Of a DNA stretch of 13,811 bases, positions 12,127 to 13,811 are shown one piece after another. The stretch comes from DATAMF01 sp964472565 (lineage in GTDB: Bacteria; Chloroflexota; Anaerolineae; Aggregatilineales; Aggregatilineaceae). Position 1 is the stretch's first letter. Each line of letters starts with the position of its first letter. A program made the position numbers and the translations under genes. Location: assembly GCA_964472565.1 (NCBI GenBank), contig CAYYNB010000160.1, positions 1-13,811 on the forward strand. Reading direction: 5' to 3'. Below the pieces are notes generated by a model that was not told the origin of the DNA, searched no databases, and saw only the letters and a list, made by a program, of their open reading frames with translations.

Positions 12127-12489
12127 TTATTTCGACTGTTCCAGTTCCGCGATGAACCTTTTCGGCGCAACCGTGCGGTAGCTTTCCAGCACCCAGTCTC
12201 GCAGAATCGGCAGCGGCGGCACTTCGCCGGGCGGAAAATGGAACTGGACCCACCCCGTTTTGCCCAGATTGTAGCCCATCGATCGGGCATACGGCAGGCT
12301 CAGCACATCCTCACCGGACTCCGGCAGTTTGACGCCCAGGAAGACCCCCGGCGGCGGCGTGATGATCGACCCGCAGAACAGGAAGATTTTCTTGCTCACT
12401 TTGATCACGCGTTCTTCCCACGGAAACTCTTCCGTCGTCCCCGGCAGGCTCAACGCGAACGCGCGCAGCATCTCAGCAGTGGGTTCCAT
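12127..12489 (-). CDS. MmcQ/YjbR-family protein
   Basis: A 120-residue protein of the MmcQ/YjbR (DUF419) group, small single-domain proteins with a MotA-like double-winged fold and proposed DNA binding; the reaction is unknown. The signature opening ALSLPGTTEEFPW (12-24) with EERVIKVSKKIFLF (25-38) is intact, and the end LPILRDWVLESYRTVAPKR (93-111) is the usual C-terminal helix. It starts 3 nt after the ParB stop, and its weak ribosome site (AGTAGG) overlaps that stop, which points to translational coupling. Membership of the ParA-ParB operon is unusual for this family. Confidence 0.85.
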   Translation of the reverse strand: MEPTAEMLRAFALSLPGTTEEFPWEERVIKVSKKIFLFCGSIITPPPGVFLGVKLPESGEDVLSLPYARSMGYNLGKTGWVQFHFPPGEVPPLPILRDWVLESYRTVAPKRFIAELEQSK

Positions 12490-12492
12490 CGC

Positions 12493-13707
12493 CTACTTGA
12501 CCCGGCGCTCCACCGCATCCAACAGGCGGCGCAGCGCGGCGACCTGTTCGCGGATTTCGGCGGGCTTCTGTTTGCGCACCCATTGATCCGCCACAAACTC
12601 CACATCCACTTTGGGCACCTGGCTCACAAACGCGGGCCAGCGGTTGGCGACCCGCTCCGACGGCGTGATCTCGTAGTCGTCGCGCTCGCGGGGTTCGTCG
12701 CGCTCGCTCAACATCGCGCCGACCTTATCCGCCTCGACGATCTGCTGAATCCGGTCCGCCGACAGTCCATTTTCGATCACGAAGCGGGTGAACTGAAGCT
12801 GCTCCGCCGGGTCTTTCACCTTCAAAATGTAGCGCAGCCGCTTCTCTTCCAGGCGGTAGCGATCCGCCAGTTCCCACACCGGATCAGGCAGACTCAGCAA
12901 GTCCTGAATCCGGCTGAAATGCGAGCGCTCGATGCCGCCCAGCGCCGAACGCAGATTTTCACCTTCACCGCGCGGCACGCGGAAATCGAGCGCCTGCCGG
13001 TACCAGTCATTCGGGATCGCGCCGGAATAGTCGGGCCGGATCTCGTACAGGTCCAGCAGCAGCCGGGCGAGTTGGCGCGCCAACGCCATCGCGGTCAGTT
13101 CTTCGCGGCTGGTATTCTCTGCCGCCTGCCGCCAGGGACTCGCCTGGGGCACAATGATGCAGTGAATCTGCTCGAACCCGTTGAGCCAGATATTCAGCCA
13201 GTGGTGCGCCCAGAAGCGGCGTTCACCCGTTTCGATCCGGTAGTAGTTGCTGCCCTCGACTTCCATCACGGTGATCGGGCTGACCTGCCCGCCATGCCGG
13301 ATGGTAGCCGCCGTCGAGACAATCGAACGCAGCAGTTCTTCTTCAGGACCCGGTTGGCCGGGCGGATCGATGGTCAGCGCATCTTCCCCACGATCTTCCG
13401 GGTTCCGTTCGAGCAGGGCTTTCCAGTCGGGGCGCGGACGCCCCCGGCGCGCGGCTTCTTCCGCCACCAGCGCTTCCCAGCGATCCAGGGCCTGGCGCGC
13501 GTTGATGAGTCCGGAAAGAAACTCATCACGGATCACTTCCGGCAGCACGCGGCGCGGCTGCGCGGGATCAGGGCGAATCCGATCCAGCACGATTTCGACT
13601 ACACGAAGTCCCCCGCCGGTTATCTCGTTGATCTCTTCGGCAAAACTGCCGAGATCGCCCATCTCCTCTAATAACGCGCGGGTGCCTTTCGAGGTGCGTT
13701 TAGCCAT
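12493..13707 (-). CDS. ParB-family partition protein with an enlarged N-terminal domain
   Basis: A 404-residue ParB-like protein. Box I is LDRIRPDPAQPRR (41-53), box II with the nucleotide-binding GERR is RIETGERRFWAHHW (157-170), and the following ENTSREELTAMALARQLA (197-214) is the start of the ParB helical DNA-binding region, which continues with helices to about 310. Between box I and the strand HGGQVSPITV (138-147) there are about 85 residues, where canonical ParB has about 30, so roughly 60 residues are inserted (about 58-125, charged and Pro-rich). The C-terminal 350-404 is basic and helical, a probable dimer region. AGGAG is about 11 nt upstream of the ATG. No parS-like site was found nearby. 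It is probably a plasmid-type or accessory ParB in the ParA operon and not necessarily the chromosomal partition protein. Confidence 0.85.
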   Translation of the reverse strand: MAKRTSKGTRALLEEMGDLGSFAEEINEITGGGLRVVEIVLDRIRPDPAQPRRVLPEVIRDEFLSGLINARQALDRWEALVAEEAARRGRPRPDWKALLERNPEDRGEDALTIDPPGQPGPEEELLRSIVSTAATIRHGGQVSPITVMEVEGSNYYRIETGERRFWAHHWLNIWLNGFEQIHCIIVPQASPWRQAAENTSREELTAMALARQLARLLLDLYEIRPDYSGAIPNDWYRQALDFRVPRGEGENLRSALGGIERSHFSRIQDLLSLPDPVWELADRYRLEEKRLRYILKVKDPAEQLQFTRFVIENGLSADRIQQIVEADKVGAMLSERDEPRERDDYEITPSERVANRWPAFVSQVPKVDVEFVADQWVRKQKPAEIREQVAALRRLLDAVERRVK

Positions 13708-13710
13708 GAT

Positions 13711-13811
13711 TTAATTTGCTCCTACCGGCTTCAGGATGCGCTGGACCAGTTCGCGGATAAAGGTCATATACGCGCGGGCGGCGTTCGAGCGCTCGTCATA
13801 GGTGAAGATCG
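13711..13811 (-). CDS. ParA-family ATPase, C-terminal 32 residues only
   Basis: The window cuts this gene at its 5' part; only codons from about 13809 to the TAA at 13711-13713 are visible. IFTYDERSNAARAYMTFIREL fits the C-terminal helix of ParA-type ATPases (the YDERSNAARAY pattern), which load ParB cargo and drive partition. The stop lies 3 nt before the ParB ATG, the order normal for a parA-parB operon. Identification depends on the short tail and the ParB context; the Walker motifs lie outside the window. Confidence 0.7.
   Translation of the reverse strand, partial: IFTYDERSNAARAYMTFIRELVQRILKPVGAN

Noticed and set aside
12057..12290. Longer N-terminus for the 84-residue gene
   Set aside because: The extension is Arg/Cys-rich, runs through a terminator-like hairpin and overlaps the YjbR-like gene, while a strong ribosome site precedes the internal ATG.
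12238..13671. A 477-codon open frame on the plus strand across the ParB gene
   Set aside because: It is antisense to a ParB with intact motifs and also overlaps the YjbR-like gene; the protein is Arg/His/Gln-rich with no recognisable domain.
12493..13811. A parS centromere site beside parA-parB
   Set aside because: No sequence resembling the conserved 16-bp palindrome TGTTTCACGTGAAACA is present in the window.
1..13811. CRISPR array, insertion sequence, phage or toxin-antitoxin pair
   Set aside because: No regularly spaced repeats, terminal inverted repeats with a transposase, phage structural genes or typical toxin-antitoxin gene pairs were found.

Overview
The window is a moderately GC-rich (roughly 60%) bacterial chromosome segment with 17 protein-coding genes that I can support, one of them cut by the right edge. 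No rRNA, tRNA, CRISPR array, transposase or phage gene was seen. The gene mix (stand-alone TrmB-type regulator, NDH-2, DinB and VOC proteins, DUF4405 membrane protein with an OB-fold partner, ParA/ParB pair) and the C-rich/G-rich palindromic intergenic repeats that sit at gene ends suggest a member of the Chloroflexota, perhaps Anaerolineae-like. This is inference from style and not from a marker gene.

Layout. 1-300: no gene; three palindromic repeat units. 301-1128 (-): cytoplasmic alpha/beta hydrolase. 1309-1749 (-): membrane-anchored beta-sandwich (PPC-like) protein with a strong terminator behind it. These two minus-strand genes are preceded by near-identical 48-nt promoter modules. 1979-3226 (+): secreted PAF-acetylhydrolase-like esterase, divergent from the PPC-like gene. 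3227-3310: a second cluster of palindromes, one of which supplies the stop codon of the unknown gene 3308-3811 (-). 3947-4354 (-): VOC/glyoxalase-fold protein. 4442-4939 (-): DinB-family protein. 5181-6524 (+): type II NADH dehydrogenase, preceded by a good -35/-10 and two TTGTGA-N6-TCACAA-like sites, followed by a small ICMT-like membrane methyltransferase. 7073-8540 (+): TrmB-type regulator plus TPR-like protein. 8610-9854 (+): single-domain response regulator plus a protein with two tandem Cro/CI-like helix-turn-helix repeats and a C-terminal cysteine cluster. 9934-10404 (+): DUF5680 protein. 10405-10715: about 310 nt without a gene but with five hairpins. 10716-11768 (+): internally duplicated DUF4405 membrane protein and an anchored OB-fold-like protein, ending in a terminator shared with the opposite strand. 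11802-13811 (-): an operon reading ParA (partial), ParB-like protein with a long insertion, MmcQ/YjbR-family protein, then an 84-residue unknown protein behind an internal terminator-like hairpin.

The most coherent physiological themes are respiration and redox control (NDH-2 with candidate Rex- or CRP-type operator sites, and a His-rich DUF4405 pair) and local signal transduction (receiver protein plus tandem HTH protein; TrmB plus TPR). Nothing in the window is a clear defence system or mobile element. The best candidates for something undescribed are the tandem-HTH/Cys protein co-transcribed with an orphan receiver, the ParB with the enlarged N-terminal domain, the duplicated 48-nt promoter module, and the multi-hairpin gap before the DUF4405 gene.
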